Shown one piece after another: positions 41,614-49,989 of a stretch of 64,000 nucleotides of DNA. How positions within the stretch are numbered: position 1 is the first letter of the stretch; every line of letters begins with the position of its first letter. The DNA is from Collinsella aerofaciens. GTDB lineage: Bacteria > Actinomycetota > Coriobacteriia > Coriobacteriales > Coriobacteriaceae. The stretch is taken from assembly GCF_015670745.1 (NCBI RefSeq), contig NZ_JADPCH010000009.1, positions 1 to 64,000 of the forward strand, written 5' to 3'. The notes under the pieces were generated by a model that saw only the letters and a program-made list of their open reading frames with translations, was not told the origin of the DNA and did not search any database. Made by a program: the position numbers and the translations under genes.

Positions 41614-41660
41614 AATCTGTAACAGTTAGATGCCAAATATCGGTCTTGGTGTTACAGATT
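41614..41660. repeat. ATCTGTAACA inverted-repeat unit, copy 2
   Basis: AATCTGTAACA (41614-41624) and TGTTACAGATT (41650-41660) again form perfect 11-bp arms spaced by 25 nt, so both units are 47 nt long. In both units CTC stands just before the left arm. Confidence 0.85.
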
Positions 41661-41774
41661 TAGACAAACTGGAGGACGAGACAAACCAAAAACGGGATGG
41701 GCGCTAACCCGATGGCGCACCACCTAAATAGAAACGGGCTCTGTCCCATATAGAGACAGAGCCCGAAACTCTCA

Positions 41775-41849
41775 TGGAGCCAGTGACAGGAATCGAACCT
41801 GCAACCCACTGATTACAAATCAGTTGCGCTACCGTTGCGCCACACTGGC
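41775..41849 (-). tRNA. trnT: tRNA-Thr (TGT anticodon)
   Basis: A 75-nt tRNA: acceptor GCCAGTG/CACTGGC, D stem GCGC/GCGC, anticodon stem ACTGA/TCAGT with loop TTTGTAA, T stem GCAGG/CCTGT, encoded CCA. It is an isolated gene 160 nt from the HipA-like gene's operator. Confidence 0.95.
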
Positions 41850-42010
41850 ACACTTGGCGCTTTCGCGCGAAGCCAGTTAAGAATAAAGGAATTGCGGACG
41901 AGGCGCAACAGGCCACACAGCGTTATACAAATATGCAAAATCCAGCAACAACAGGTACCAGGCCCGTTCATTTCTGTCGGTTCGCCCCCAATCTCAAAAC
42001 CATTCGTCAA

Positions 42011-42055
42011 AACGAATAGTTTTAATTACAATTGCTTTATATAAAACTATTCGTT
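42011..42055. promoter_or_regulatory. 14-bp inverted repeat, likely operator of the HTH-HipA gene
   Basis: AACGAATAGTTTTA (42011-42024) and TAAAACTATTCGTT (42042-42055) are exact reverse complements, 17 bases apart, ending 18 bases before the start codon. TTCGT..ACGAA (42003-42016) and TTCGTT..AACGAA (42050-42063) add symmetry at each arm. The A+T-rich middle holds TATATA (42038-42043), a possible -10 box, so a bound protein would block transcription. Autoregulation by the protein's own HTH is the simplest reading. Confidence 0.7.
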
Positions 42056-42073
42056 CTAACGAAGGGTTTCGCG

Positions 42074-43414
42074 ATGCTTACTACCAAGGAAGCAGCCGAA
42101 CTGCTCGGCATCACTCCGCGCAGGGTGCAGGAGCTCATAAAAAACGGAGCACTTGAGGCCCGCAAGGCTTCTGGTGTATGGCTCATCGACAAAGACAGCG
42201 TCGATACGCGACTCCGCTCCGTGACCAAAACGGGAGGACGTCCCCGCCGCGGCCACGGTAAGAGCGAGATAGCGTTCACCCTCATGAACCGCACGTACGA
42301 AGTCGCTCAGCTGGTCTACAGTACATCGCGAAAAGACTTTACCCACATCGGTGCCGACATCGATTACGCCCACGCCCCTATTGGAGTATTTGGCCCTAAT
42401 AGCCCCATATCGCTAGACTCCTTCCGCATCTGGTGGCGCGGCCGCGGTATCCCGCTCGCACGCATTGGGCTAGCCTCCCTGCTTGCAGAAGCCGCAGTCG
42501 ATGTTCCCGATGAACTCGTCCAGCGAAATCTCGGCCTCTCCTTATCCGACCAGTATTGGATTAGGCCCCAAGGTTCCGGTCTCACCTGGAAGGATATCAA
42601 CTTCTTCAATAACGCCTTTGATGACGTCTCGCTGTCCATTGCACCCTTTGCCCCAGAGGGAAAAGCGGCTGCCGCAAAGCCCGATAACACCTCGGACGGC
42701 AATCTTCAAAAGTACTGGACGTGCGAGGGCGAACGTCGAATTCTGCATAAGGCAGGAGCGCACCTGGACCAGGAACCTTATAACGAGCTGGTGGCGACCG
42801 CGCTCCACCGTCGCATCCTAAACGCCTGCGATTATGTGCCTTACTCGCTCGAGGGCACGGGCACTTCCGCCCTGAGCACATGCGATGTCTTCTTAACTGA
42901 TGAAGAAGAGTATGTCCCTGCGTTCTATGTAAACCAGCACGCAAACGCAGATGAACGGCTAACCGACTACGAGCGATATGTAGCAAACTGCGAGGAGCTC
43001 GGGGTGACAGGCGTCAAGGATGCCCTTGACCGCATGATCGTATGTGACGACATTATTGCCAACTACGATCGTCATTGGCGCAACTTCGGCCTCGTGCGAA
43101 ACGTCAACACGCTAGCCTGCAGACCTGCCCCCATCTTCGATTCGGGCTCATCGCTCTGTTGCAACATTTCTCTTGAGGAGCTTCGGGCAGGAGAGCACAG
43201 TTTTACCAGCGCACAATTTCATTCAAGCCCCGCCAAACAAATGTTGCTCGTCGAGGACATGGGCTGGTTTGACGGCGACAAACTCGAAGGCTTCGTTGAC
43301 GAGGCAATCGAGATTCTGTCTAAAAACGATGCTCTAACAGCGAGACTGCCTTATCTAAAAGAGGCGCTAACGTGGCGCCTCAAAAGAATGATCAACATCG
43401 CTGAATGGAGTTAG
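42074..43414 (+). CDS. HTH-fused HipA-like protein kinase
   Basis: A 446-residue protein. Residues 1-50 form a MerR/excisionase-type HTH (TTKEAAELLGITPRRVQELI, then KNGALEARKASGVWLIDKDSV). A basic segment (GGRPRRGHGK) follows. The rest resembles HipA: a P-loop-like SDGNLQKYW near 207, a nucleotide Lys in ILHKAG, the catalytic loop DDIIANYDRHWRNFGLV with Asp332, and the metal-binding APIFDSGSSL with Asp356. Antitoxin-like DNA binding and toxin-like kinase are therefore in one chain, with no separate HipB gene. GAAGGG precedes the ATG. Its role as a growth-arrest kinase or phage defence factor is an inference; substrates are unknown. Confidence 0.78.
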   Translation: MLTTKEAAELLGITPRRVQELIKNGALEARKASGVWLIDKDSVDTRLRSVTKTGGRPRRGHGKSEIAFTLMNRTYEVAQLVYSTSRKDFTHIGADIDYAHAPIGVFGPNSPISLDSFRIWWRGRGIPLARIGLASLLAEAAVDVPDELVQRNLGLSLSDQYWIRPQGSGLTWKDINFFNNAFDDVSLSIAPFAPEGKAAAAKPDNTSDGNLQKYWTCEGERRILHKAGAHLDQEPYNELVATALHRRILNACDYVPYSLEGTGTSALSTCDVFLTDEEEYVPAFYVNQHANADERLTDYERYVANCEELGVTGVKDALDRMIVCDDIIANYDRHWRNFGLVRNVNTLACRPAPIFDSGSSLCCNISLEELRAGEHSFTSAQFHSSPAKQMLLVEDMGWFDGDKLEGFVDEAIEILSKNDALTARLPYLKEALTWRLKRMINIAEWS

Positions 43415-43441
43415 CGAGACAGCATCGCCCCGCCAACTCCC

Positions 43442-44119
43442 CTACCTCCCGCGGAGGGCCTTGAGCTTGGCCAGGGCATCGGGACTCAGGCGGCTGCCCA
43501 GAGTCATCTTGATCTGCGGAGCTTCCTCTGCCTCGTGAACGTCGTTATCGATCTGTTTGATCTCGTCCACCAGCATACGGCTCGAGATGCGCGTGACGCC
43601 CTTGCCCATGACGACAGCCTGGATCGTGCCGTCGCTCGATACCACGGAGCACGCGCGACCTTCCTCGCGTGCCTCGATGCAGAGCTTCTGCACCACGGTA
43701 TCGGCCGAAACACCCGTCGGCGAAAATTCGATGCGCACGCCGCGGGCCGGCAGGTTGGGACGCTCGTTGGAGATATTGCCCGCGCCGTCGAACACGATCA
43801 CGGCCTCGTAGCGGCCCTGGGCAAACGCCGCCACGTCGTTAATGAGGGCAGTGCGCGCCATATCGTGAACGTCGCTGGAATACGGATCGTCGGAATGGTC
43901 GTACACGAGCTTTTCGTAGCGCGGCGTGCAGTGGATCACGTTGTAGCCGTCGACCACCAGCAGCTCGGGCTTGTTGGAGTGCACCGTCGAGACTGGGTCG
44001 GCAATAGCCTGCGCAAACGCATTGCCGCCCACGCCATAGGTCGTGGCCGAAACAATCGGCTTGGCCGAGCCCTCGCCAAAGCGCTTGGCCTTGGACTTGG
44101 TGCGGTTCTTCTTGGACAT
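43442..44119 (-). CDS. yacP: NYN-domain ribonuclease, YacP/Rae1 family
   Basis: A 225-residue protein. After a basic N-terminal tail of about 45 residues comes the NYN nuclease fold: LLVVDGYNVIHCTP with the first catalytic Asp, DMARTALINDVAAFAQG, AVIVFDGAGN, and VVSSDGTIQAVVMGKGVTRISSRMLVDEI. Homologues cut mRNA on the ribosome (Rae1 in Bacillus). It is three bases downstream of rlmB, as in many Gram-positive genomes, and ends the disA-to-yacP block. Confidence 0.88.
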   Translation of the reverse strand: MSKKNRTKSKAKRFGEGSAKPIVSATTYGVGGNAFAQAIADPVSTVHSNKPELLVVDGYNVIHCTPRYEKLVYDHSDDPYSSDVHDMARTALINDVAAFAQGRYEAVIVFDGAGNISNERPNLPARGVRIEFSPTGVSADTVVQKLCIEAREEGRACSVVSSDGTIQAVVMGKGVTRISSRMLVDEIKQIDNDVHEAEEAPQIKMTLGSRLSPDALAKLKALRGR

Positions 44120-44122
44120 GCG

Positions 44123-45043
44123 CTACTCCTCCCCCATGAGCTCGCCGGCGTTGCGGCGCAGCCACTCAAAGCACAGCGCCGTGGTCGCCTGGGCAACATT
44201 GAGGCTCTCGGTCATGCCGCGCTGGGGAAGCTTGGTCAAAAAGTCGCATTTCTCGAGCACCAGGCGCGAGATGCCGTCGCCCTCGGAGCCCATGACGAGC
44301 GCCACGCGACCCTCGAAGGGAGCATCCCAGCAACTGCCTTCGGCGTGCTCGGAGGCACCGCCTACCCAAAAGCCAGCGGCCTTGAGGTCGTCGAGCGCAC
44401 GGGCGATATTGGGAACCTGCGCGATAGGCAGATGCATGACGGCACCGGCTGAGGTCTTGTAGCTGCCCACGGTCACGCCGGCGGCACGCTTGTTGGCGAT
44501 GATGACGCCGGCCGCGCCCACAACCTCGGCGGAGCGCACGATGGCGCCAAAGTTGCCGTCGTCAGTCACATGGTCGAGCACAACGACGAGTGCCGGGCCA
44601 TCGCCCGCGCGGCCGAGGATGTCGGCGACGTCCGCATAGGGGAAATTACCCACCTCGAGCGCAATGCCCTGGTGAGCGCCATGGCTCGACAGCGCATCGA
44701 GCTGCGCACGCGGCACATACTTAATGCGGGCGCCCGCGGCGTTGAGGTCATCGACCAGACGAGACAGGGCGGCATCGCGCTCGCCGCCCTCGGCGATGAG
44801 CGCGCACTTGACGGGAAAGCCGGTACGCAGCGCCTCGGCGGCAGCACGGCGGCCTTCGATAAACTCGCCCTTGGAGACCTGAACGTTGTCGCGGTTGCGA
44901 TCTCGCTGCGGACGCGCAGCCTGGGCTTGGGAGCACTCGCGCTGGCCCTTGGGAGCAGCAGCGCGATCATTGCGGCGAATCGAACGCGAGCCAGAAGCAG
45001 CCTGCTTGCCGCCACGAGGCGCACGCCTGCGATTGTCGGCCAT
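44123..45043 (-). CDS. rlmB: 23S rRNA 2'-O-methyltransferase, TrmH/RlmB family
   Basis: A SPOUT methyltransferase of 306 residues. A basic, low-complexity N-terminal region of about 55 residues precedes the substrate-binding domain (FIEGRRAAAEALRTGFPVK). The catalytic knot shows LVVVLDHVTDDGNFGAIVRSAE, GVIIANKRAAG, VALVMGSEGDGISRLVLEKCD and IPQRG-like LPQRGMTESLNVAQATTALCFEW. It modifies a conserved guanosine of 23S rRNA. A GGAGG site precedes the ATG. The gap to cysS is 143 nt, with no gene. Confidence 0.9.
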   Translation of the reverse strand: MADNRRRAPRGGKQAASGSRSIRRNDRAAAPKGQRECSQAQAARPQRDRNRDNVQVSKGEFIEGRRAAAEALRTGFPVKCALIAEGGERDAALSRLVDDLNAAGARIKYVPRAQLDALSSHGAHQGIALEVGNFPYADVADILGRAGDGPALVVVLDHVTDDGNFGAIVRSAEVVGAAGVIIANKRAAGVTVGSYKTSAGAVMHLPIAQVPNIARALDDLKAAGFWVGGASEHAEGSCWDAPFEGRVALVMGSEGDGISRLVLEKCDFLTKLPQRGMTESLNVAQATTALCFEWLRRNAGELMGEE

Positions 45044-45186
45044 AAAACGGCCTCCTTAAATAGATAACGAACAAGAATCGACCGTCCGAGCCACGGCACC
45101 TTGCCTTTCAATCGTCGGGCATGACCACCAGGTCTATGCCCTCCTCTTTCAAGGCAATCTGCCGCACCTCGAACGGTCGACAAATA

Positions 45187-46653
45187 CTAGAGACTCTTAA
45201 TACGAGTGCCCGCGGCAGTATCCTCAATGGTGAGGCCCAGGTCCTTGAGCTGGTCGCGGATGGCATCTGCCAGATCCCAGTTCTTGGCGGCACGAGCCTC
45301 GGCACGAGCCTCGAGAATCTTGGCAGCGGCCTCGTCCACGTCGTCGCCCGTGTAGGCAACCAAACCGGCGGCAACGCCCAGCAGGCCCAGCGGCAACTCG
45401 ACCTTGGGCTCGGGAAGCTCAACGCCAAACGTATCGAGCAGCTCGGCCAGCGTATCGGCGGCAGCCAGGACTGCGGCCTTGTCGGCAGCATCGCCCGCCT
45501 GCTCCAGATACTGATTGCACTCGGTGACAAAGCCAAAGACAGCACCCATGGCACCGGCGGTGTTAAAGTCGTCGTCCATGCACTCCTTAAAGGCGGCGCG
45601 GGTCTCGGCGGCCTTGGCGGCAAACGCCTCGGCGGCAGCCGCATCGGCATCGGCCGTCGCATGGTTCGCAGCCCAACGAAGGTTCTCGACCGTACCGGCA
45701 ATACGCGTGAGCGAATTCTCGGCACCCTCCAGGCGCTCCCAGGAGAAGTCGAGCGGCGAGCGATAGCTCGTCTGCAGCATCAACAGGCGCAGGGCCGCGG
45801 CAGAGTGCTGCTCGAGCACCTCGGCCAGCGTAAAGAAGTTTCCGAGCGACTTGGACATCTTCTCGCCGTCAACCAGCAGCATGCCCGTGTGCATCCAGGT
45901 GTTGGAGAAGCCCTGGTGCCAGGCGCAGGTGGCCTGGGCGCACTCGTTCTCGTGATGCGGGAAGGCAAGGTCGGAGCCGCCGCCGTGGATGTCGATCGGG
46001 GTGCCCAGGTAGCGATGCACCATGGCAGCGCACTCGGTGTGCCAACCGGGACGGCCCTCGCCCCAGGGACTCGGCCAGCTGGGCTCGCCGGGCTTGGCGG
46101 CCTTCCACAGGGCAAAGTCGAGCGGGTCGTTCTTGTCCTCGTTCTCCTCGATACGCGCACCAACCATAAGGTCATCGATGTTGCGGCCCGAGACCTGGCC
46201 ATAGTTGGGATCGCTGCGCACAGCAAAGTACACGTCGCCGTTATCGGCGGCGTAAGCATGGCCCTGCTCGATGAGCGTCTTGATCATGGCGATCATGGGG
46301 CCGCTTTCCTTGGTGGCGCGGGGGCGCACATCGGGATCGAGCACGTTGGCGGCGCGCATGACGCCGATGAACTTGTCCGAGAACTCCGTCGCGACCTCGG
46401 CGGCCGTGCGGCCCTGCTCGTTGGCGCGCTTGATGATCTTGTCATCGACATCGGTGAGGTTCTGGGCAAACGTGACCTCGTAACCGCTCGCGATGAGCCA
46501 GCGACGAATCACGTCAAAGCTGATGAACGTGCGGGCATTGCCGATGTGGATGTTGTCGTAGACCGTGGGGCCGCACACGTACATGCGGACCTTGCCGGAC
46601 TCGATGGGCTGGAACTCTTCCTTTTTATGGGTAGCGCTGTTGTAGATACGCAT
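45187..46653 (-). CDS. cysS: Cysteinyl-tRNA synthetase
   Basis: A class I synthetase of 488 residues. The zinc Cys and HIGH motif lie in MYVCGPTVYDNIHIGNARTFI, the KMSKS motif is EKMSKSLGNFF, and zinc ligands recur in GWHTECAAM and the HHENE segment. The helical anticodon domain ends with DLADAIRDQLKDLGLTIEDT. The gene starts three bases after the ispF stop, forming an ispD-ispF-cysS unit. Confidence 0.96.
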   Translation of the reverse strand: MRIYNSATHKKEEFQPIESGKVRMYVCGPTVYDNIHIGNARTFISFDVIRRWLIASGYEVTFAQNLTDVDDKIIKRANEQGRTAAEVATEFSDKFIGVMRAANVLDPDVRPRATKESGPMIAMIKTLIEQGHAYAADNGDVYFAVRSDPNYGQVSGRNIDDLMVGARIEENEDKNDPLDFALWKAAKPGEPSWPSPWGEGRPGWHTECAAMVHRYLGTPIDIHGGGSDLAFPHHENECAQATCAWHQGFSNTWMHTGMLLVDGEKMSKSLGNFFTLAEVLEQHSAAALRLLMLQTSYRSPLDFSWERLEGAENSLTRIAGTVENLRWAANHATADADAAAAEAFAAKAAETRAAFKECMDDDFNTAGAMGAVFGFVTECNQYLEQAGDAADKAAVLAAADTLAELLDTFGVELPEPKVELPLGLLGVAAGLVAYTGDDVDEAAAKILEARAEARAAKNWDLADAIRDQLKDLGLTIEDTAAGTRIKSL

Positions 46654-46656
46654 TCG

Positions 46657-47151
46657 TTACTCCTTAACGGTTTTCTGTAGCAGGCAGACGGCCCAGGCGC
46701 CGATTCCCTCGCCCTGGCCTTCCCAACCGAGCTTTTCGGTCGTAGTGGCGGCGACGCCCACGTTTTCGACGTCAACGCCCAGGGCATGGGCGAGGTTGGC
46801 GCGCATGGCATCGCGGTGCGGGGTGATCTTGGGTTGCTGACAGGCAATGGTGCAATCGGCATCGACAAACTCAAAGCCCAGCTCGCGCGCATAGTCCATC
46901 ACGCGAGCGAGCAGCACCATCGAATCGGCACCCTCATAGGCGGGGTCGGTATCGGGGAATAGCTTGCCGATGTCTCCCCCGCGGCAGGCGCCCAGAATAG
47001 CGTCGGCCAAGGCGTGCGCGAGCACATCGGCATCCGAGTGGCCCAGCAGGCCACGCTCGTAGGGAATATCGACACCGCCGATGATACATCGACGCCCCTC
47101 CACCAGACGGTGAACGTCGTAGCCATGGCCAATGCGCAGGTTACTGAACAT
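46657..47151 (-). CDS. ispF: 2-C-methyl-D-erythritol 2,4-cyclodiphosphate synthase
   Basis: This 164-residue enzyme makes the cyclic diphosphate of the non-mevalonate isoprenoid pathway. RIGHGYDVHRLVEGR carries the zinc-binding Asp and His; LLGHSDADVLAHALADAILGA supplies the third ligand; and GVAATTTEKLGWEGQGEGIGAWAVCLL is the C-terminal substrate loop. The ATG at 47151 gives the normal N-terminus and overlaps the ispD stop by 11 nt, so IspD and IspF are separate but coupled. Confidence 0.95.
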   Translation of the reverse strand: MFSNLRIGHGYDVHRLVEGRRCIIGGVDIPYERGLLGHSDADVLAHALADAILGACRGGDIGKLFPDTDPAYEGADSMVLLARVMDYARELGFEFVDADCTIACQQPKITPHRDAMRANLAHALGVDVENVGVAATTTEKLGWEGQGEGIGAWAVCLLQKTVKE

Positions 47152-47869
47152 GGGGAAGGTCCTCTCCCTCGGCCATGCGGCCAAGCAGAATCGCGGTTAC
47201 GGGACGCAAGTCCTCGAGCACCGTCACCTTAAGGTTATCGCGCGGGCTCTGGACGCAGCGGACGCGTCCTCCCATGCGCTCGACCAGTGACGAATCGTCC
47301 GTACCGATAAAGCCCTCGGCAATGGCTGCAGCGTGGGCGCGCTTCATAGCATCGACGCTAAAGATCTGCGGCGTCTGCGCGGCCCAATAGAGCTCACGCG
47401 GCGGCGTCTCGACGATATTATCGCCGTCAACGATCTTGAGCGTGTCAATCGCGGGCTGGCCGCACACGACACCGTCGAGAGCACGGTCGCTCACGAGCAC
47501 GTCGATAGCGTGGTCGATGGCCTCGGTCGTAATGAGCGGACGAGCGCCATCGTGAATGGCGACGTATTCAAAGCCCGCCGGAACCGCATGCACGCCGGCA
47601 CGGGTGGAATCCTGACGGGTATCGCCGGCATCGGCAATGCTGATGGGCGTGTCATAGTCAAACGGGTCGATGGCCAGGCGGCGCATCTCGGCACGACGCT
47701 CGGCAGGGCAAACCACGACGATGTGGCCGACCTTATCGCTCCGATCGAACGCGCGGATGGACCAGCTCATAAGCGGACGGCCCGCTACATTGACGAGCTG
47801 CTTGCCACCGGGGTTACCAAAGCGCTGGCCGCTGCCACCGGCAACGACCACGGCGCATACGGGCGCCAT
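47141..47869 (-). CDS. ispD: 2-C-methyl-D-erythritol 4-phosphate cytidylyltransferase
   Basis: A 242-residue enzyme that joins CTP to methylerythritol 4-phosphate. VVVAGGSGQRFGNPGGKQLVNVAGRPLMSWS is the CTP-binding loop; VAIHDGARPLI and YWAAQTPQIF are typical of IspD; the end DNLKVTVLEDL is the family tail. It begins one base inside the disA stop codon, and ispF overlaps its end. Confidence 0.95.
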   Translation of the reverse strand: MAPVCAVVVAGGSGQRFGNPGGKQLVNVAGRPLMSWSIRAFDRSDKVGHIVVVCPAERRAEMRRLAIDPFDYDTPISIADAGDTRQDSTRAGVHAVPAGFEYVAIHDGARPLITTEAIDHAIDVLVSDRALDGVVCGQPAIDTLKIVDGDNIVETPPRELYWAAQTPQIFSVDAMKRAHAAAIAEGFIGTDDSSLVERMGGRVRCVQSPRDNLKVTVLEDLRPVTAILLGRMAEGEDLPHVQ

Positions 47870-48936
47870 TATGCGTTCCCCTGTTTGGTGCCCTTCATGC
47901 GGTACAGGGAGTCCGCAAGAATGGCAGGGTTGTTAACGCCAAAGTCGCCCAGGCGCTCCGGATCCTCGCTGATGTCGTCCATGAGCTCCTGCAACGAGCC
48001 ATACTCGTCGACGATCTTCTCGGCCACGCCGTCGCGCACAACGGACACGCGCGAAAGTGTGCGCAGGCCCAGCGGTGTCATGACGGAGTCCTCGTCCAGG
48101 TCGTCGTAGCCCAGAACTGCCGCCACGTGCTGCGGGTCGGACAGGTCCTTAGGCGTCATACGGGCAAGCTCGGCGCGGATCTTCTCGGCGTTTGCCTCGG
48201 AGGAATCGCTTGCGTAGTCGCGGATCATCAGGTCGTATTCGGTATCCATGCTGGAGCCCGCGAGCTGCTCGAGCTGCATCTGCACGAGCTTGCCCTGGTT
48301 ACCCAGCTTGACGATGCAATCCTTAAGCTCGGTCTTTGCCTGCTGCATGATCTCGAAGCTCGAGAAAATACCGGTAATGTCGGCGAGCGTGACGTAGTCG
48401 TCGAGCTCGAGGGCCGTCAGGCGCAGCAGGGAGCGATCGAGCGACTGACGGGTAGTCTGGAGCGTGGCGACGAGCTGGTTGACCGAGCTCATGATGGTGG
48501 TGACGGGCTGGATCTCGTAGCTCTTGCCGTGAACGTACACGTTGACGACGGCACGACGAGCCGAAACCGAGATCACGATGGCATCGGTGAGCACCGACAT
48601 GCGAGCGGCAGTACGGTGACGCATGCCCGTCTCACTCGTGGCGAGCGAGGGATCGGGATTGAGGTGGAAGTTGGCGCGCAGGATCTGGGTGAGGTCGCCA
48701 TCGATAACGATGGCGCCGTCCATCTTGGAAAGCTCGAACAGGCGGTTCGAGGTAAACGAAATGTTGAGCGGGAAGCCGTCGTTACCGGCGGCGAGCACGT
48801 TTTCGGTGTCGCCGACGCAGATAAGGGCGCCCAAGTGACCAGCAATGATCATGTCGAGGGCGGTGCGGATCGGCTGGCCGGGGGCAGTCAGGCGAATGGC
48901 CTGTTCCATACGTTTTTGCAGCTCGTTCTTATCCAA
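47869..48936 (-). CDS. disA: DNA integrity scanning diadenylate cyclase
   Basis: A 355-residue enzyme that makes c-di-AMP and monitors DNA damage and sporulation-like checkpoints in other Gram-positives. The DAC domain has the DGA motif at 73-75 (KMDGAIVIDGD) and RHR at 106-108 (GMRHRTAARMS). A helical middle domain follows, and the C-terminal HhH DNA-binding part is LGYDDLDEDSVMTPLGLRTLSRV. It is the first gene of the block with ispD, ispF and cysS, a context seen widely in actinobacteria. No c-di-AMP phosphodiesterase (GdpP/DhhP) is in the window. Confidence 0.95.
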   Translation of the reverse strand: MDKNELQKRMEQAIRLTAPGQPIRTALDMIIAGHLGALICVGDTENVLAAGNDGFPLNISFTSNRLFELSKMDGAIVIDGDLTQILRANFHLNPDPSLATSETGMRHRTAARMSVLTDAIVISVSARRAVVNVYVHGKSYEIQPVTTIMSSVNQLVATLQTTRQSLDRSLLRLTALELDDYVTLADITGIFSSFEIMQQAKTELKDCIVKLGNQGKLVQMQLEQLAGSSMDTEYDLMIRDYASDSSEANAEKIRAELARMTPKDLSDPQHVAAVLGYDDLDEDSVMTPLGLRTLSRVSVVRDGVAEKIVDEYGSLQELMDDISEDPERLGDFGVNNPAILADSLYRMKGTKQGNA

Positions 48937-49091
48937 GGCATCGCTCCCATCGTATACGCTCCATAAACGTCAATAAGTTTCTCACGGTTTGCCCCTGTGA
49001 CGCCCGCAAAATCCGATGCTTACAGAATGAGCGAACACAGCTGAGAGCCCCAATCCAAATGAGCTGCTTATGTGGTAGCATCGGGATTCGC

Positions 49092-49230
49092 ATAAATGAG
49101 GGAGTAGTCGCGTGATCGGGTTCGCCTCCGGTGGCGCGGCAAGTCAACACACTGGCCGATGCGGCCTGGCTTGCCTTAATGAACGAGACTCGTGGCTGTG
49201 CGCGCAACGCGTACGCCACGGGTCTTTTTT
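49092..49230 (+). ncRNA. yybP-ykoY manganese riboswitch
   Basis: The leader of mntP begins with GAGGGAGTAGTCGCG and later has GAACGAGAC, the two most conserved words of the yybP-ykoY family, which together with the paired regions between form the Mn2+ site. It ends with GACTCGTGGC/GCCACGGGTC plus six T residues (49188-49230), a terminator-like hairpin that shares its 5' strand with the GAGAC segment, so Mn2+ binding can switch termination off. The adjacent MntP gene is a known partner of this riboswitch. The stretch 48937-49091 upstream shows no gene. Confidence 0.85.
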
Positions 49231-49283
49231 GTTACTCCCCCAAGAGGTACACGCGGGCCCGCCCGCAGAGAGGGAGCCAGACT

Positions 49284-49862
49284 ATGGGACTCGCAGAGCT
49301 CGTGTTGCTCGCCGTTGGCCTTTCGATGGACGCCTTTGCCGTATCCATCTGCAAGGGCCTTGGCATGAAAAAGATCAACCTTAAAGTCGCCGTAGTGCTC
49401 GGCCTGTTCTTTGGCGGCTTTCAGGCCGGCATGCCCGTAATCGGATGGGCGCTCGGCAGTCAATTCATGGGCATCATCGGACCCATCGACCACTGGATCG
49501 CCTTTATCCTGCTCGCCTTCATCGGCGGCAAAATGCTGTGGGAGGCCTTTACCGAGGACGAGGATGAAGGCGACGGCAAGGATGCCGAAAAGATTGACCT
49601 GGTCGAGTACCTGATCCTCGCTATCGCCACCTCAATCGACGCCCTAGCCGTGGGCATCTCATTTGCCGCGCTCTCGGTCGACATCGTGCCCGCTGTATCG
49701 CTTATAGGCATCACAACGTTTATCTTCTCCGTCGCCGGCGTGGCGATTGGCCACACCTTTGGTGCGCGCTACGAAAAGCCTGCCACCATCGTGGGCGGCA
49801 TCGTGCTTATCCTCATCGGGCTTAAGATCTTGCTTGAGCATCTGGGGATTTTGGCGCTGTAA
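49284..49862 (+). CDS. mntP: Manganese efflux pump MntP
   Basis: A 192-residue membrane protein with six helices. The paired motifs GLSMDAFAVSICKGL and IATSIDALAVGISFA, each with the Asp used for Mn2+, mark the MntP (formerly DUF204) family. An acidic loop (EDEDEGDGKDAEKID) lies between the two halves. The ATG follows GAGGGAGCCAG. Control by the upstream Mn2+ riboswitch makes sense for an exporter needed when manganese is high. Confidence 0.95.
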   Translation: MGLAELVLLAVGLSMDAFAVSICKGLGMKKINLKVAVVLGLFFGGFQAGMPVIGWALGSQFMGIIGPIDHWIAFILLAFIGGKMLWEAFTEDEDEGDGKDAEKIDLVEYLILAIATSIDALAVGISFAALSVDIVPAVSLIGITTFIFSVAGVAIGHTFGARYEKPATIVGGIVLILIGLKILLEHLGILAL

Positions 49863-49906
49863 CGCCAAACACAATCGCTCAAAACTCAACGCCGCACAAG
49901 GCCTCA

Positions 49907-49974
49907 TGCAGAGTTTTGCATAATGCCTTTTCATGCAGACTTTTGCATGTCATACTGATATGCAAAAGTCTGCA
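49907..49974. promoter_or_regulatory. hipBA operator: perfect 15-bp inverted repeat plus a third half-site
   Basis: TGCAGACTTTTGCAT (49934-49948) and ATGCAAAAGTCTGCA (49960-49974) are exact reverse complements, 11 bases apart. TGCAGAGTTTTGCAT (49907-49921) repeats the left arm with one mismatch, exactly 27 bases upstream. A possible -10 box CATACT (49951-49956) lies between the arms. The right arm ends 15 bases before the GTG start, so binding would block both RNA polymerase and the start region. Confidence 0.8.
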
Positions 49975-49989
49975 CGTTAGGAGATCGCC

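Noticed and set aside
41534-41660. CRISPR array formed by the ATCTGTAACA repeats
   Set aside because: Only two units, with the repeats being short inverted arms and not direct repeats of 24-40 nt; no cas genes in the window.
41775-43414. Prophage or integrative element at tRNA-Thr
   Set aside because: No integrase, no duplicated tRNA 3' end and no phage genes are seen; only a regulatory kinase gene lies beside the tRNA.
45108-45186. Short frame after cysS ending in ALKEEGIDLVVMPDD, resembling a synthetase C-terminus
   Set aside because: Only about 26 codons with no start signal; similarity to cysS tails is too weak to call a duplicate or pseudogene.
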